Counted from the first letter of the stretch, positions 40,955 to 57,080 are shown. The stretch is 64,000 nucleotides of DNA from Ectopseudomonas mendocina (GCF_016008875.1 NZ_JADTQG010000002.1:292872-356871); one strand, 5' to 3'. Translations and numbers: made by a program. The notes: generated by a model not told the origin, from the sequence alone.

Positions 40955-41254
40955 TTACTCAGCACTGCTGGTGAAATCGAGATCTTGGCCCGGCTGAAGG
41001 GAGATAACTGCCTTCTTCCAGTCGTTACGCTTGCCCAGACCGCGAGCGGTGCGCTTGCTCTTGCCCAGAACGTTCTGGGTAGTGACGCGCTCAACCTTCA
41101 CGTTGAACAGGCTTTCGACGGCCTTCTTGATTTCCAGCTTGGTCGCATCGGTAGCGACTTTGAAAACGAACTGACCTTGCTTGTCAGCCAGAACCGTGGC
41201 CTTCTCGGAGATGTGCGGGCCAAGCAGCACTTTGAATACGCGTTCCTGGTTCAT
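40955..41254 (-). CDS. rplW: 50S ribosomal protein L23
   Basis: 99 residues: [20 protein letters not shown] and the beta-hairpin [20 protein letters not shown]. It docks trigger factor and SRP at the tunnel exit. Its ATG overlaps the rplD stop by four bases. Confidence 0.99.
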   Translation of the reverse strand: MNQERVFKVLLGPHISEKATVLADKQGQFVFKVATDATKLEIKKAVESLFNVKVERVTTQNVLGKSKRTARGLGKRNDWKKAVISLQPGQDLDFTSSAE

Positions 41255-41853
41255 CCCAGCAGCTCCTCGAATTTCTTCACGGCCGAAACAGTGACCAGCA
41301 CTTTTTCGTACGCGATCAGGCTGACCGGATCGGAACCCTGGACGTCACGTACGTCGACGTGCGGCAGGTTGCGGGCAGCCAGGTACAGGTTCTGATCAAC
41401 GGCGTCGGAAACGATCAGCACGTCGTTCAGGCCCAGGCCATTGAGTTTGGCCAGCAGGGTCTTGGTCTTCGGCGCATCGACAGCGAAGTCTTCGACTACG
41501 ACCAGACGGTCGGTACGAACCAGCTCAGCAAGGATGGAGCGCAGAGCAGCGCGGTACATCTTCTTGTTCAGCTTTTGGTCGTGGTTACGGGTGGACGCTG
41601 CGAAGGTCACACCACCGCCACGCCAGATCGGACCACGGGTGGTACCAGCACGAGCACGGCCGGTACCCTTCTGACGCCAGGGGCGCTTACCGCCACCGGA
41701 AACGTCGGAACGGGACTTCTGGCCTTTGGTGCCCTGACGGCCGCCAGCCATGTAGGCCACGACTGCTTGGTGAACCAGGGTCTCGTTGAACTCGCCACCG
41801 AAGGTCGCCTCGGACACTTCGATCGCCTGAGCGCCATTTACATTCAATTGCAT
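41251..41853 (-). CDS. rplD: 50S ribosomal protein L4
   Basis: 200 residues: [20 protein letters not shown] and the tunnel loop [20 protein letters not shown] followed by [21 protein letters not shown]4 represses the S10 operon in E. coli through the leader RNA; the leader here looks too short for that form. Confidence 0.99.
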   Translation of the reverse strand: MQLNVNGAQAIEVSEATFGGEFNETLVHQAVVAYMAGGRQGTKGQKSRSDVSGGGKRPWRQKGTGRARAGTTRGPIWRGGGVTFAASTRNHDQKLNKKMYRAALRSILAELVRTDRLVVVEDFAVDAPKTKTLLAKLNGLGLNDVLIVSDAVDQNLYLAARNLPHVDVRDVQGSDPVSLIAYEKVLVTVSAVKKFEELLG

Positions 41854-41867
41854 CTCAGATTCTCCCC

Positions 41868-42497
41868 TTACGCCTTGACAGCCGGACGAACGATAACGTC
41901 GCCGCCAGTAGCGCCCGGAACGGCACCCTTGACCAGCAGCAGGTTACGCTCGGCGTCTACGCGAACGACTTCCAGGGACTGTACGGTCACGCGCTCAGCG
42001 CCCATATGACCGGACATCTTCTTGCCCTTGAATACACGACCCGGGGTCTGGCACTGACCAATGGAACCCGGTACACGGTGAGAAACGGAGTTACCGTGAG
42101 TGTTGTCCTGGCCGCGGAAGTTCCAACGCTTGATGGTACCGGCGAAGCCTTTACCTTTGGACTGACCGGTGACATCCACCAGTTGACCAGCTTGGAAAAT
42201 TTCAGCGTTGATCAGATCGCCGGACTGGTAGTCGCCTTCTTCAAGACGGAATTCCAGAACGGTACGACCTGCCGCGACGTTCGCCTTGGCGAAGTGACCG
42301 GCCTGAGCCTTGCTGACGCGCGAGGCGCGACGCTCACCAACAGTGACCTGCACTGCACGGTAGCCATCGGACTCCTCGTTTTTGAACTGGGTGACGCGAT
42401 TCGGCTCGATCTCAATGACCGTGACCGGAATGGAGACACCTTCTTCGGTGAAAATGCGGGTCATGCCGCACTTACGACCGACTACACCAATAGTCAT
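41868..42497 (-). CDS. rplC: 50S ribosomal protein L3
   Basis: 209 residues from [40 protein letters not shown] and [20 protein letters not shown] are the peptidyl-transferase-reaching loops. The upstream frame to 42530 was rejected. Second gene of the S10 operon, 83 bases after rpsJ. Confidence 0.99.
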   Translation of the reverse strand: MTIGVVGRKCGMTRIFTEEGVSIPVTVIEIEPNRVTQFKNEESDGYRAVQVTVGERRASRVSKAQAGHFAKANVAAGRTVLEFRLEEGDYQSGDLINAEIFQAGQLVDVTGQSKGKGFAGTIKRWNFRGQDNTHGNSVSHRVPGSIGQCQTPGRVFKGKKMSGHMGAERVTVQSLEVVRVDAERNLLLVKGAVPGATGGDVIVRPAVKA

Positions 42498-42580
42498 GTT
42501 GTAAACCTCATGAGTGTACGGGGCTTTCACCCGCTATGGCCGCCCATTTCAGAGCGTTACACGACTAAAACCGCCAGGTT

Positions 42581-42892
42581 TTAGCCGAGGCTGATCTGCA
42601 CTTCCACGCCTGCCGCAAGGTCGAGCTTCATCAGCGCGTCAACGGTTTTATCCGTCGGCTGGACGATGTCCAGAACACGCTTATGAGTGCGGATTTCGTA
42701 CTGATCGCGCGCGTCTTTGTTGACGTGCGGAGAAATCAGAACGGTGTACCGCTCCTTACGAGTAGGCAGAGGAATCGGACCACGCACCTGAGCACCAGTA
42801 CGTTTCGCGGTTTCCACGATTTCCTGGGTAGATTGATCGATCAGGCGATGGTCAAAAGCCTTCAACCGAATACGGATTTGTTGGTTTTGCAT
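42581..42892 (-). CDS. rpsJ: 30S ribosomal protein S10 (NusE)
   Basis: 103 residues from [20 protein letters not shown], with [20 protein letters not shown] and [20 protein letters not shown]. Besides its ribosomal role it pairs with NusB in antitermination. It is the first gene of the S10 operon; a near-consensus promoter lies 65 bases upstream. Confidence 0.99.
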   Translation of the reverse strand: MQNQQIRIRLKAFDHRLIDQSTQEIVETAKRTGAQVRGPIPLPTRKERYTVLISPHVNKDARDQYEIRTHKRVLDIVQPTDKTVDALMKLDLAAGVEVQISLG

Positions 42893-42956
42893 TTTGACCT
42901 CAGATTCCAAGCTGCTAATCCCCACAGACGGACTACGCCCGCTCAAGGGAGGCGCA

Positions 42957-42985
42957 ATTGTACGGATGCCCCCTGGGGGTGTCAA
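42957..42985 (-). promoter_or_regulatory. sigma-70 promoter of the S10 operon
   Basis: On the minus strand: TTGACA (42985-42980), a 17-base spacer, TACAAT (42962-42957). This is 11 of 12 consensus bases at the ideal spacing. The spacer holds the palindrome CCCCCAGGGGG. Predicted start near 42950 gives a leader of about 58 bases before rpsJ. Confidence 0.85.
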
Positions 42986-43003
42986 CTTTTAACCAGTTCA
43001 AAA

Positions 43004-43029
43004 GAAAAGGGCCCCGAAGGGCCCTTTTC
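43004..43029 (-). terminator. intrinsic terminator of tufA
   Basis: GAAAAGGGCCC-TTCG-GGGCCCTTTTC on the minus strand: 11-bp stem with a stable UUCG tetraloop and T-run, 19 bases after the tuf stop and before the S10 promoter. Confidence 0.92.
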
Positions 43030-43047
43030 TCTGAAACAGATCAGCGA

Positions 43048-44241
43048 TTACTCGACGATCTTGGCAACCACGCCGGCACCAACGGTACGACCACCTTCGC
43101 GAATGGCGAAGCGCAGGCCGTCTTCCATGGCGATCGGCTTGATCAGGGTGACAACCATTTTGATATTGTCGCCCGGCATTACCATCTCAACGCCTTCCGG
43201 CAGTTCGCACGAACCAGTCACGTCAGTGGTACGGAAGTAGAACTGCGGACGGTAGCCCTTGAAGAACGGGGTGTGACGACCACCTTCTTCTTTGGACAGA
43301 ACGTACACTTCAGCTTCGAACTTGGTGTGCGGCTTGATGGTGCCCGGCTTGGCCAGAACCTGACCACGCTCGACTTCATCGCGCTTGGTGCCGCGCAGCA
43401 GCACGCCGCAGTTCTCACCAGCTCGACCTTCGTCCAGCAGCTTGCGGAACATCTCAACGCCGGTGCAGGTAGTCTTGGTGGTCGGACGCAGACCAACGAT
43501 TTCGATTTCTTCCTGGATCTTGACGATACCGCGCTCTACACGACCGGTTACTACAGTACCGCGGCCGGAGATCGAGAACACGTCTTCGATCGGCATCAGG
43601 AACGGACGATCGATGGCACGAACCGGCTCAGGAATGTAGCTGTCCAGAGTCTCGACCAGCTTCTTGACAGCGGAAGTACCCATTTCGTTGGTGTCTTCGC
43701 CGTTCAGAGCCATCAGCGCGGAGCCGATGATGATCGGAGTGTCGTCGCCCGGGAAATCGTAGGTGCTCAGCAGGTCGCGAACTTCCATCTCGACCAGCTC
43801 CAGCAGCTCGGCGTCGTCAACCATGTCAGCCTTGTTCAGGAAGACAACGATGTACGGAACGCCAACCTGACGGGACAGCAGGATGTGCTCACGGGTTTGC
43901 GGCATCGGGCCGTCGGCAGCCGAGCAGACCAGGATCGCGCCGTCCATCTGGGCAGCACCGGTGATCATGTTCTTCACGTAGTCGGCGTGGCCCGGGCAGT
44001 CAACGTGCGCGTAGTGACGAATGTTGGAGTCGTACTCTACGTGCGCGGTGTTGATGGTGATACCACGAGCTTTTTCTTCCGGAGCGCTGTCGATCTTGTC
44101 GAAGTCAACCTTGGCCGAACCGAAAACTTCGGAGCAGACGCGGGTCAGAGCAGCGGTCAGAGTGGTCTTACCGTGGTCAACGTGACCGATGGTGCCGACG
44201 TTGACGTGCGGTTTGTTACGTTCGAATTTTTCCTTAGCCAC
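43048..44241 (-). CDS. tufA: elongation factor Tu, first copy (str operon)
   Basis: 397 residues: [17 protein letters not shown] (P-loop), [23 protein letters not shown] and [11 protein letters not shown]-binding motifs, then the two barrel domains. It carries aminoacyl-tRNA to the ribosome. The start codon is GTG (44241), unlike the ATG of the second copy at 60788. The two genes look identical in sequence apart from start codon, codons 3-4 and the last sense codon (GAG here, GAA there). Last gene of the str operon, 30 bases after fusA. Confidence 0.99.
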   Translation of the reverse strand: MAKEKFERNKPHVNVGTIGHVDHGKTTLTAALTRVCSEVFGSAKVDFDKIDSAPEEKARGITINTAHVEYDSNIRHYAHVDCPGHADYVKNMITGAAQMDGAILVCSAADGPMPQTREHILLSRQVGVPYIVVFLNKADMVDDAELLELVEMEVRDLLSTYDFPGDDTPIIIGSALMALNGEDTNEMGTSAVKKLVETLDSYIPEPVRAIDRPFLMPIEDVFSISGRGTVVTGRVERGIVKIQEEIEIVGLRPTTKTTCTGVEMFRKLLDEGRAGENCGVLLRGTKRDEVERGQVLAKPGTIKPHTKFEAEVYVLSKEEGGRHTPFFKGYRPQFYFRTTDVTGSCELPEGVEMVMPGDNIKMVVTLIKPIAMEDGLRFAIREGGRTVGAGVVAKIVE

Positions 44242-44271
44242 GACAGTAAACCTCTTACTTAAAGGGCGGGA

Positions 44272-46419
44272 TTAGCCTTGTTTTTTAACCAGTGCTTCGA
44301 CGATGTTCGCCGGAGCCTCTGCGTACTTGGAGAATTCCATGGAGTAGCTTGCGCGACCCTGGGACATGGAACGAACGTCGGTAGCGTAACCAAACATCTC
44401 GCCCAGCGGAACTTCGGCACGGATTACCTTGCCGGAGACCGAATCTTCCATACCCTGGATCAGACCACGACGACGGTTCAGGTCACCCATCACGTCACCC
44501 ATGTAGTCCTCAGGAGTTACCACTTCCACTTTCATGATCGGCTCGAGCACCTTGCCGCCACCCTTCTGGGCCAGCTGCTTGGTCGCCATGGAGGCAGCGA
44601 TCTTGAACGCCATCTCGTTGGAGTCGACGTCGTGGTAGGAACCATCGAACACGGTAGCCTTCAGGCCGATCAGCGGATAGCCGGCAACGACGCCGTTCTT
44701 CATCTGCTCTTCGATACCCTTCTGGATCGCCGGGATGTATTCCTTCGGAACCACACCACCTACAACTTCGTTGGTGAACACCAGACCTTCGGTGATGTTG
44801 CCCTTGTCGTCCACGTCCGGAGTCGAGAAGCGAATCCAGCAATGACCGAACTGACCGCGACCACCGGACTGACGAACGAACTTGCCTTCGATCTCGACAG
44901 CATCCTTGGTGATGGTTTCACGGTAGGAAACCTGCGGCTTACCGATGTTGGCCTCAACGTTGAACTCGCGCTTCATGCGGTCAACGAGGATGTCCAGGTG
45001 CAGCTCACCCATACCGGAGATGATGGTCTGACCAGTCTCTTCGTCGGTCTTGACGCGGAACGACGGGTCTTCCTGAGCCAGCTTGCCCAGTGCGATACCC
45101 ATCTTCTCCTGGTCGGCCTTGGTCTTCGGCTCTACAGCTACCGAGATAACCGGCTCCGGGAAGTCCATACGCTCGAGGATGATCTGCTTGTCCGGATCGC
45201 AAAGGGTTTCACCAGTGGTGACGTCCTTCATGCCGATCAGGGCAGCGATGTCGCCAGCGCGTACTTCCTTGATCTCTTCACGCTGGTTGGCGTGCATCTG
45301 CACCATACGACCAACGCGCTCTTTCTTGCCTTTCACGGAGTTGATGACCGACTGGCCAGACTCCAGAACGCCCGAGTAAACGCGAACGAAGGTCAGAGTA
45401 CCAACGAACGGGTCGGTCGCGATCTTGAACGCCAGAGCCGAGAACGGCTCGTTGTCGTCAGCGTGACGCTCGTCGTAATCGCTTTCGGCGATCTCTTCTT
45501 TCGGCTTGTCGGCCAGGTCCGGATGGATACCCTTGATAGCAGGGATCTCGGTCGGCGCAGGCAGGAAGTCGATGACGGCATCGAGAACCAGGGGCACGCC
45601 CTTGTTCTTGAACGACGAACCGCAGACAGCCGGAACGATCTCGCTCGCCAGAGTACGGGCGCGCAGACCAGCCTTGATGTCTTCGACGGACAGGTCACCT
45701 TCTTCAAGGTACTTGTTCATCAGCTCTTCGTTGGCTTCGGCGGCAGCCTCGACCATGTTCGAGCGCCATTCGTTGGCCAGGTCTACCAGCTCCGCCGGAA
45801 TTTCTTCCTCACGATAGGTGGTGCCCTTGTCATCATCGTTCCAGTAGATAGCCTTCATCTTGATCAGGTCGACCTGACCCTGGAAGTTATCTTCGGCACC
45901 GATGGCGATCTGAATTGGAACCGGGGTGTGACCCAGACGGTTCTTGATCTGACCGACGACGCGCAGGAAGTTGGCACCGGCACGGTCCATCTTGTTCACG
46001 TAAACAACACGCGGAACACCGTACTTGTTGGCCTGACGCCATACGGTTTCGGACTGCGGCTCAACGCCCGAAGTACCGCAGAACACAACGACAGCACCGT
46101 CGAGTACGCGCAGGGAGCGCTCTACTTCGATGGTGAAGTCAACGTGACCGGGGGTATCGATGACGTTTACGCGATAGTTGTCGTACTGACCAACCGAACC
46201 CTTCCAGAAGGTGGTGATAGCAGCGGAGGTAATGGTAATACCACGCTCCTGCTCCTGAACCATCCAGTCGGTGGTCGCGGCGCCATCATGCACCTCGCCC
46301 ATCTTGTGGCTCAGACCTGTGTAGAACAGGATCCGCTCGGTAGTGGTGGTCTTGCCCGCGTCAACGTGGGCACAGATACCAATATTACGGTAGCGGTTAA
46401 TTGCTGTATTACGAGCCAT
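44272..46419 (-). CDS. fusA: elongation factor G
   Basis: 715 residues: [21 protein letters not shown]-loop, [30 protein letters not shown], five-domain EF-G with [20 protein letters not shown] and [18 protein letters not shown] at the end. It drives translocation. Third gene of str operon rpsL-rpsG-fusA-tuf. Confidence 0.99.
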   Translation of the reverse strand: MARNTAINRYRNIGICAHVDAGKTTTTERILFYTGLSHKMGEVHDGAATTDWMVQEQERGITITSAAITTFWKGSVGQYDNYRVNVIDTPGHVDFTIEVERSLRVLDGAVVVFCGTSGVEPQSETVWRQANKYGVPRVVYVNKMDRAGANFLRVVGQIKNRLGHTPVPIQIAIGAEDNFQGQVDLIKMKAIYWNDDDKGTTYREEEIPAELVDLANEWRSNMVEAAAEANEELMNKYLEEGDLSVEDIKAGLRARTLASEIVPAVCGSSFKNKGVPLVLDAVIDFLPAPTEIPAIKGIHPDLADKPKEEIAESDYDERHADDNEPFSALAFKIATDPFVGTLTFVRVYSGVLESGQSVINSVKGKKERVGRMVQMHANQREEIKEVRAGDIAALIGMKDVTTGETLCDPDKQIILERMDFPEPVISVAVEPKTKADQEKMGIALGKLAQEDPSFRVKTDEETGQTIISGMGELHLDILVDRMKREFNVEANIGKPQVSYRETITKDAVEIEGKFVRQSGGRGQFGHCWIRFSTPDVDDKGNITEGLVFTNEVVGGVVPKEYIPAIQKGIEEQMKNGVVAGYPLIGLKATVFDGSYHDVDSNEMAFKIAASMATKQLAQKGGGKVLEPIMKVEVVTPEDYMGDVMGDLNRRRGLIQGMEDSVSGKVIRAEVPLGEMFGYATDVRSMSQGRASYSMEFSKYAEAPANIVEALVKKQG

Positions 46420-46449
46420 AAAGCCCTCGCAAGGTTAGTGGAGCCGGAA

Positions 46450-46920
46450 TTAGAAGCGGTAGTGCGAGAAAGCCTTGTTGGCCTCAGCCATACGGTGCAC
46501 GTCTTCACGCTTCTTGACAGCAGCGCCTTTGCCTTCAGCAGCATCCAGCAGCTCACCGGCCAGACGCAGGGCCATGGACTTCTCGCCGCGCTTGCGGGCG
46601 TAGTCTACGAGCCAGCGCATTGCCAGAGCGTTACGACGGGACGGACGAACTTCGACCGGAACCTGGTAGGTAGCACCGCCTACACGGCGGGACTTGACTT
46701 CGACCAGCGGAGCGATGGCGTCGAGAGCTTTCTCGAAGATCTCCAGGGGATCGCTGTTCTTGCGTGCTTTGACAGTGTCCAGAGCACCGTAAACGATGCG
46801 CTCGGCCACGGCTTTCTTGCCGCTTTCCATCACGTGGTTCATGAATTTGGCGAGAATCTGGCTTCCGTATTTCGGATCGTCCAGGATCTCACGCTTGGCT
46901 GCTACACGACGTCTTGGCAT
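46450..46920 (-). CDS. rpsG: 30S ribosomal protein S7
   Basis: 156 residues: [26 protein letters not shown]-like [40 protein letters not shown] and [20 protein letters not shown]. It nucleates the 30S head and is the str operon autoregulator in E. coli. 104 bases after rpsL. Confidence 0.99.
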   Translation of the reverse strand: MPRRRVAAKREILDDPKYGSQILAKFMNHVMESGKKAVAERIVYGALDTVKARKNSDPLEIFEKALDAIAPLVEVKSRRVGGATYQVPVEVRPSRRNALAMRWLVDYARKRGEKSMALRLAGELLDAAEGKGAAVKKREDVHRMAEANKAFSHYRF

Positions 46921-47024
46921 TGATAAGCCCTCAAACGGTCTTCAGGTTAGCTCGGGACCAACGGCGCATGCCGCGCCCGACCTTACTCTTATCGACTCAA
47001 CTAAATAAAAAGGATCAAGCGGCC

Positions 47025-47396
47025 TTATTTCGGACGCTTGGTACCGTACTTGGAACGACCCTGCTTACGGTCTTTGACACCGGAGGTATCCAGCGAACCA
47101 CGCACGGTGTGGTAGCGCACACCCGGAAGGTCTTTTACACGACCGCCACGGATCAGCACGACGCTGTGCTCTTGCAGGTTGTGGCCTTCACCGCCGATGT
47201 ACGAAGAAACTTCGTAGCCGTTGGTCAGACGCACGCGGCACACTTTACGCAGTGCCGAGTTAGGTTTCTTCGGCGTGGTGGTGTACACGCGGGTGCACAC
47301 GCCACGACGCTGCGGGCAGTTCTGCAGCGCAGGCACGTCGGATTTCTCGACGATACGCTTACGCGGCTGACGTACCAGCTGGTTGATAGTTGCCAT
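47025..47396 (-). CDS. rpsL: 30S ribosomal protein S12
   Basis: 123 residues: [40 protein letters not shown] and [20 protein letters not shown]. The two streptomycin-resistance lysines (TPKKPNS and GGRVKDLPG) are wild-type. First gene of the str operon, with a promoter in the gap to rpoC. Confidence 0.99.
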   Translation of the reverse strand: MATINQLVRQPRKRIVEKSDVPALQNCPQRRGVCTRVYTTTPKKPNSALRKVCRVRLTNGYEVSSYIGGEGHNLQEHSVVLIRGGRVKDLPGVRYHTVRGSLDTSGVKDRKQGRSKYGTKRPK

Positions 47397-47477
47397 CTAC
47401 TAGCTCCACTGTTGTCTTTCGACGCTCACAAATAAAGATGGCAGAGCCAAACGCCCTGCCAAATTTAGGGGTGCATG

Positions 47478-47506
47478 AGTCTAAAGAGACTCACGTCCCC
47501 AGTCAA
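47478..47506 (-). promoter_or_regulatory. putative promoter of the str operon
   Basis: On the minus strand TTGACT (47506-47501), 17 bases, TAGACT (47483-47478): 9 of 12 consensus bases at ideal spacing, between the rpoC terminator and rpsL. The -10 lies in the stem of a perfect hairpin TGAGTCT-AAAG-AGACTCA (47476-47493). Confidence 0.6.
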
Positions 47507-47510
47507 GGCA

Positions 47511-47538
47511 AAGCCCCGCTAGCGAACTAGCGAGGCTT
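47511..47538 (-). terminator. hairpin after rpoC
   Basis: AAGCCTCGCTAG-TTCG-CTAGCGGGGCTT on the minus strand: 12-bp stem with one G-U pair and a UUCG tetraloop, five bases after the rpoC stop. No long U-tract follows. Confidence 0.75.
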
Positions 47539-47542
47539 CGAC

Positions 47543-51742
<4,200 letters not shown>

Positions 51743-51805
51743 GGCCTTTCCTCCTGGCGGAGCAGGCAGCGGGCTGGGTTAGCCCCGCTGCCGATTCACG
51801 TCGTG

Positions 51806-54800
51806 TTATTCGGTTTCCAGATCGATGTCGATGCCGAGCGAACGGATCTCTTTGATCAGTACGTTGAAGGACTCGGGCATGCCCGGCTCCATACGGTGAT
51901 CGCCATCCACGATGTTTTTGTACATCTTGGTACGGCCGTTCACGTCGTCCGACTTCACGGTCAGCATTTCCTGCAGGGTGTAGGCGGCACCGTAGGCTTC
52001 CAGCGCCCAGACCTCCATCTCCCCGAAGCGCTGACCACCGAACTGCGCCTTACCACCCAGCGGCTGCTGGGTAACCAGGCTGTAGGAACCAGTGGAACGG
52101 GCGTGCATCTTGTCGTCCACCAGGTGGTTCAGTTTGAGCATGTACATGTAGCCGACGGTGGTCGGACGCTCGAACTGGTTACCGGTACGACCGTCGAACA
52201 GGCGCATCTGGCCGCTCTCCGGCAGATCGGCCAGCTTCAGCATGGCCTTGATCTCGGTTTCCTTGGCGCCGTCGAACACGGCAGTCGCCATCGGCACACC
52301 GCCCTTGAGGTTCTTCGCCAGCTCGAGGATCTCGGTATCGGAGAACTCGTCGAGGTTTTCCTGACGGCCACCGATCTCGTTGTAGATCTCGGCGAGGAAC
52401 TTGCGCAGTTCGGCGATCTTGCGCTGCTCTTCGAGCATGCGGTTGATCTTCTCGCCCAGGCCCTTGGCCGCGAGGCCCAGGTGGGTTTCGAGAATCTGAC
52501 CGACGTTCATACGCGACGGAACGCCCAGCGGGTTCAGTACGATATCGACCGGAGTACCGTTGGCGTCGTGCGGCATGTCTTCGACCGGCATGATCACCGA
52601 GACCACACCCTTGTTACCGTGACGGCCGGCCATCTTGTCACCCGGCTGGATGCGACGGCGGATGGCCAGGTAGACCTTGACGATCTTCAGTACGCCCGGA
52701 GCCAGGTCATCGCCCTGCTGCAGCTTGCGCTTCTTGTCTTCGAACTTGTCGTCGAGCAGCTGACGGCGGTCGGAGATGTAGGCCTGCGCCTTCTCCAGCT
52801 GCTCGTTCAGCGCGTCGTCGGCCATGCGCAGTTTGAACCACTGACCGCGCTCGAGACCGTCGAGGAACTCGTCGGTGATCGCAGTGCCTTTCTTCAGACC
52901 CGCGCCGCCTTCGGCGACAGCACCAACCAGAGCCGAACGCAGACGCTCGAAGGTCGCGCCTTCGACGATGCGGAACTCTTCGTTGAGGTCCTTGCGGATC
53001 TCGTCCAGCTGCTGCTTCTCGATGGCCAGGGCGCGACTGTCGCGCTCGACGCCGTCACGGGTGAAGACCTGTACGTCGATGACGGTACCCTTGGTGCCGG
53101 TCGGCACGCGCAGGGAGGTGTCCTTCACGTCGGACGCCTTCTCACCGAAGATCGCACGCAGCAGTTTTTCTTCCGGCGTCAGCTGGGTCTCGCCTTTCGG
53201 CGTGACCTTGCCGACCAGGATGTCGCCCGGGCCGACTTCGGCACCGACGTAGACGATACCGGCTTCGTCCAGCTTGTTCAGAGCAGCTTCACCCACGTTC
53301 GGGATGTCAGAGGAGATTTCCTCTGGGCCGAGCTTGGTGTCACGCGCCACACAGGTCAGTTCCTGGATGTGGATGGTGGTGAAGCGGTCTTCCTGAACCA
53401 CGCGCTCGGACAGGCAGATGGAGTCTTCGAAGTTGAAGCCGTTCCACGGCATGAACGCAACGCGCATGTTCTGACCCAGCGCCAGCTCACCCATGTCGGT
53501 GGACGGGCCGTCAGCCATGATGTCGCTGCGCGCAACCTTGTCACCTTTGCTCACCAGCGGACGCTGGTTGATGCAGGTGTTCTGGTTGGAGCGGGTGTAT
53601 TTGGTCAGGTTGTAGATGTCGACACCGGCTTCGCCAGTTTCGACTTCGTCGTCGTTGACACGAACCACGATACGGCTGGCATCGACGGAGTCGATCACAC
53701 CGCCGCGGCGAGCCACGACGCAGACGCCGGAGTCACGGGCGACGTTGCGCTCCATGCCGGTACCAACCAGCGGCTTGTCAGCGCGCAGGGTCGGTACAGC
53801 CTGACGCTGCATGTTCGAACCCATGAGTGCACGGTTGGCGTCGTCGTGCTCGAGGAACGGAATCAGCGAGGCGGCAACCGAGACTACCTGCTTCGGCGAA
53901 ACGTCCATCAGGGTGACGTCTTCCGGCGCCTTGACGGTGAATTCGTTCAGGTGACGTACGGCAACCAGCTCGTCGATCAGCTGACCTTTGTCGTTCAGGG
54001 TCGCGGACGCCTGAGCGATCACGTGATCGGCTTCTTCGATGGCGGACAGGAATACGATCTCGTCGGTGACCTGACCTTCCTTGACCACGCGGTACGGGCT
54101 TTCCAGGAAGCCGTACTGGTTGGTGCGGGCGTAGGCCGCCAGGGAGTTGATCAGACCGATGTTCGGACCTTCCGGCGTTTCGATCGGGCACACGCGGCCG
54201 TAGTGGGTCGGGTGTACGTCGCGGACTTCGAAGCCAGCGCGCTCACGGGTCAGACCGCCCGGGCCGAGTGCGGAGACGCGGCGCTTGTGGGTGATCTCGG
54301 AGAGCGGGTTGTTCTGGTCCATGAACTGCGAGAGCTGGCTGGAACCGAAGAACTCCTTCACCGCCGCCGCAACCGGCTTGGCGTTGATCAGGTCCTGCGG
54401 CATCAGGCCTTCGCTTTCGGCCATCGACAGACGTTCCTTGACCGCGCGCTCGACGCGCACCAGGCCAACGCGGAACTGGTTCTCGGCCATCTCGCCGACG
54501 CAACGCACGCGACGGTTACCCAGATGGTCGATGTCGTCGACGATGCCTTTGCCGTTACGGATGTCGACCAGGGTCTTCAGTACGGCAACGATGTCTTCCT
54601 TGCTCAGCACGCCCGAACCTTCGATCTCGGTACGACCGATACGACGGTTGAACTTCATGCGACCAACGGCGGACAGATCGTAACGCTCAGCGCTGAAGAA
54701 CAGGTTGTTGAACAGGGTCTCGGCAGCGTCCTTGGTTGGCGGCTCGCCAGGACGCATCATGCGATAGATCTCGACCAGCGCTTCCAGCTGATTGGTGGTG

Positions 54801-55879
54801 CTGTCGATCTTCAGCGTGTCGCTGATGAACGGGCCACAGTCGATATCGTTGGTATACAGAGTCTCGAAGCGCACGACTTGAGCCTTGGCCATCTTGACCA
54901 GCAGGTCGGCGGTCAGCTCGGTGTTGCACTCGGCGATGATCTCGCCAGTAGCCGGGTGCACGACAGCCTTGGCAGTGGTACGGCCAATGACGTATTCGAG
55001 CGGAACGTCCAGTTCTTTGATGCCAGCCTTGTCCAGCTGGTTGATGTGGCGGGCAGTGATACGACGGCCCTGCTCCACGATCACCTTGCCGCTGCCGTCC
55101 TTGATGTCCAGGACTGCAACTTCACCGCGCAGACGCTGAGGCACCAGCTCCAGGCTCAGGCCTTCGCTCTTAACGTGGTAAACGTTGGTGTCGTAGAAGG
55201 CATCCAGCACTTCTTCGGTGCTGTAGCCGAGCGCGCGCAGCAGAACGGACGCCGGCAGTTTGCGGCGACGGTCGATACGCACGAATACCGCGTCCTTCGG
55301 GTCGAACTCGAAGTCCAGCCAGGAACCGCGGTAAGGAATGATGCGAGCGGAGTACAGCAGCTTGCCCGAGCTGTGGGTCTTGCCACGGTCGTGGTCGAAG
55401 AACACGCCCGGCGAGCGGTGCAGCTGGGACACGATCACACGCTCGGTACCGTTGATGACGAAGGTACCGTTCTCGGTCATGAGCGGGATTTCGCCCATGT
55501 ACACTTCCTGCTCTTTGATGTCCTTGATCGCTTTGTTCGACGATTCTTTGTCGAAAATGATCAGACGCACTTTCACGCGCAGCGGCACGGCGAAGGTCAC
55601 GCCACGCAGGACGCACTCCTTGACGTCGAACGCCGGCTCGCCCAGGCGATAGCCGACGTATTCCAGAGCAGCGTTGCCGGAGTAGCTGATGATCGGGAAT
55701 ACAGATTTGAAGGCCGCATGCAGGCCGATATCACGGAACTGATCCTTGCTCGCGCCCTGCTGCAGGAATTCGCGATAAGAATCCAGCTGGATGGCCAGGA
55801 GGTAAGGCACATCCATGACATCCGGCAACTTGCTAAAGTCCTTGCGGATACGTTTTTTCTCAGTGTATGAGTAAGCCAT
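51806..55879 (-). CDS. rpoB: RNA polymerase beta subunit
   Basis: 1357 residues. The rifampicin-binding cluster ([20 protein letters not shown] then [11 protein letters not shown]) is wild-type. Also seen are [15 protein letters not shown] with active-site residues and the C-terminal clamp [20 protein letters not shown]. Together with RpoC and RpoA, all in this window, it makes core polymerase. 220 bases with an attenuator-like hairpin separate it from rplL. Confidence 0.99.
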   Translation of the reverse strand: MAYSYTEKKRIRKDFSKLPDVMDVPYLLAIQLDSYREFLQQGASKDQFRDIGLHAAFKSVFPIISYSGNAALEYVGYRLGEPAFDVKECVLRGVTFAVPLRVKVRLIIFDKESSNKAIKDIKEQEVYMGEIPLMTENGTFVINGTERVIVSQLHRSPGVFFDHDRGKTHSSGKLLYSARIIPYRGSWLDFEFDPKDAVFVRIDRRRKLPASVLLRALGYSTEEVLDAFYDTNVYHVKSEGLSLELVPQRLRGEVAVLDIKDGSGKVIVEQGRRITARHINQLDKAGIKELDVPLEYVIGRTTAKAVVHPATGEIIAECNTELTADLLVKMAKAQVVRFETLYTNDIDCGPFISDTLKIDSTTNQLEALVEIYRMMRPGEPPTKDAAETLFNNLFFSAERYDLSAVGRMKFNRRIGRTEIEGSGVLSKEDIVAVLKTLVDIRNGKGIVDDIDHLGNRRVRCVGEMAENQFRVGLVRVERAVKERLSMAESEGLMPQDLINAKPVAAAVKEFFGSSQLSQFMDQNNPLSEITHKRRVSALGPGGLTRERAGFEVRDVHPTHYGRVCPIETPEGPNIGLINSLAAYARTNQYGFLESPYRVVKEGQVTDEIVFLSAIEEADHVIAQASATLNDKGQLIDELVAVRHLNEFTVKAPEDVTLMDVSPKQVVSVAASLIPFLEHDDANRALMGSNMQRQAVPTLRADKPLVGTGMERNVARDSGVCVVARRGGVIDSVDASRIVVRVNDDEVETGEAGVDIYNLTKYTRSNQNTCINQRPLVSKGDKVARSDIMADGPSTDMGELALGQNMRVAFMPWNGFNFEDSICLSERVVQEDRFTTIHIQELTCVARDTKLGPEEISSDIPNVGEAALNKLDEAGIVYVGAEVGPGDILVGKVTPKGETQLTPEEKLLRAIFGEKASDVKDTSLRVPTGTKGTVIDVQVFTRDGVERDSRALAIEKQQLDEIRKDLNEEFRIVEGATFERLRSALVGAVAEGGAGLKKGTAITDEFLDGLERGQWFKLRMADDALNEQLEKAQAYISDRRQLLDDKFEDKKRKLQQGDDLAPGVLKIVKVYLAIRRRIQPGDKMAGRHGNKGVVSVIMPVEDMPHDANGTPVDIVLNPLGVPSRMNVGQILETHLGLAAKGLGEKINRMLEEQRKIAELRKFLAEIYNEIGGRQENLDEFSDTEILELAKNLKGGVPMATAVFDGAKETEIKAMLKLADLPESGQMRLFDGRTGNQFERPTTVGYMYMLKLNHLVDDKMHARSTGSYSLVTQQPLGGKAQFGGQRFGEMEVWALEAYGAAYTLQEMLTVKSDDVNGRTKMYKNIVDGDHRMEPGMPESFNVLIKEIRSLGIDIDLETE

Positions 55880-56025
55880 CAGCGTTCCCCAGCTTGGTCA
55901 CCTGCTTATTTGGCCAGCGCCGGCGGCGATGACCAGAAAATCGTGCAAACCCTCGGTTTGCAACCGCCTCTCGGGCGGGATCTTTCCGGCTCCAGGTCGA
56001 CTGCCGAACAGCCAACCTAGAACGG

Positions 56026-56050
56026 AAAAAGGCCGGTGGCAAAAGCCACC
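56026..56050 (-). terminator. attenuator-like hairpin between rplL and rpoB
   Basis: GGTGGC-TTTT-GCCACC extended to 9 bp with one G-U, followed on the minus strand by GGCCTTTTTCC. The same position holds the partial terminator that lowers rpoBC expression relative to rplJL in E. coli; the same role is inferred. Confidence 0.7.
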
Positions 56051-56100
56051 AGCCATCAGCCTTGTGCGAGTCGCTCGGGCTGTAGACGCAAGGTGCGAAC

Positions 56101-56472
56101 TTACTTGAGTTCGACCTTGGCGCCAGCTTCTTCCAGCTTCTTCTTGGCGTCTTCAGCAGCTTCTTTGGTCAGACCTTCAGCGATGACCTGAGGAGCGGTG
56201 TCGACCTTCTCCTTGGCTTCTTTCAGGCCCAGACCGGTCAGCTCGCGAACAGCCTTGATCACGTTCACTTTCTTGTCGCCAGCTTCAGCCAGGACAACGT
56301 TGAACTCGGTTTGCTCTTCAGCAGCGGCAGCAGCGCCGGCAGCCGGGCCAGCGGCAACAGCGGCAGCAGCGGTAACGCCGAAGGTTTCTTCCATCGCTTT
56401 GATCAGCTCAACGATTTCCATAACGGATTTCTGGCCGATAGCTTCGATGATTTGCTCGTTAGTCAGAGACAT
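56101..56472 (-). CDS. rplL: 50S ribosomal protein L7/L12
   Basis: 123 residues: [20 protein letters not shown] dimerisation domain, Ala-rich hinge ([20 protein letters not shown]), and C-terminal factor-binding domain ([20 protein letters not shown]). Several copies form the stalk on L10. The start at 56472 is the conserved one. 80 bases after rplJ. Confidence 0.99.
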   Translation of the reverse strand: MSLTNEQIIEAIGQKSVMEIVELIKAMEETFGVTAAAAVAAGPAAGAAAAAEEQTEFNVVLAEAGDKKVNVIKAVRELTGLGLKEAKEKVDTAPQVIAEGLTKEAAEDAKKKLEEAGAKVELK

Positions 56473-56552
56473 GACTATCAATTCCTGTATTGGGGTGACG
56501 GCCTACGCGACCATCAAATTAAACGTTTGATTTCGAAAGTGCTCACGCCGCC

Positions 56553-57053
56553 TTAGGCAGCAGCAGCTTCTTTCTGGTCGCGAATAGCTGCCAGGGTGCG
56601 AGCGAGCTTGCTGGTGGCGCCTTGGATAACGCTCATCAGCTGGGCGATGCCCTCGTCGCGGGTCGGCAGGCTTGCCAGTACGTCGATCTGGTTTGCTGCG
56701 AGGTACTTGCCCTCGAACGCAGCTGCCTTGATCTCGAACTTGTCCTGACCCTTGGCGAACTCCTTGAACAGACGAGCAGCAGCGCCCGGGTGTTCGTTGG
56801 AGAAAGCGATCAGGGTCGGGCCTTTGAACACGTCGTTGAGCACGTCGAACTGAGTGCCTTCAACGGCGCGCTTGAGCAGGGTGTTACGCACGACTTTCAC
56901 GTACACACCAGCTTCGCGGGCCTCTTTACGGAGTCCGGTCATTGCGCCGACGGTCACGCCACGGGCATCAGCCACGACAGCGGACAGACCGGCTTTGGCA
57001 GCCTCGTTGACTTCAGCGACGATGGCCTTCTTGTCTTCGAGTTTAATTGCCAC
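56553..57053 (-). CDS. rplJ: 50S ribosomal protein L10
   Basis: 166 residues starting at GTG 57053 (read [20 protein letters not shown]), with AGGAG seven bases upstream. Also [20 protein letters not shown] and a C-terminal L7/L12-binding helix ending KEAAAA. It autoregulates rplJL through the leader RNA at 57060-57200. A frame continuing upstream to 57140 is not conserved. Confidence 0.98.
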   Translation of the reverse strand: MAIKLEDKKAIVAEVNEAAKAGLSAVVADARGVTVGAMTGLRKEAREAGVYVKVVRNTLLKRAVEGTQFDVLNDVFKGPTLIAFSNEHPGAAARLFKEFAKGQDKFEIKAAAFEGKYLAANQIDVLASLPTRDEGIAQLMSVIQGATSKLARTLAAIRDQKEAAAA

Positions 57054-57080
57054 GGGTTTACTCCTGGATTTTACCGTTTC

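Noticed and set aside
44278..46923. 881-codon plus-strand frame opposite fusA and rpsG
   Set aside because: It is an antisense shadow of two conserved genes with no independent evidence.
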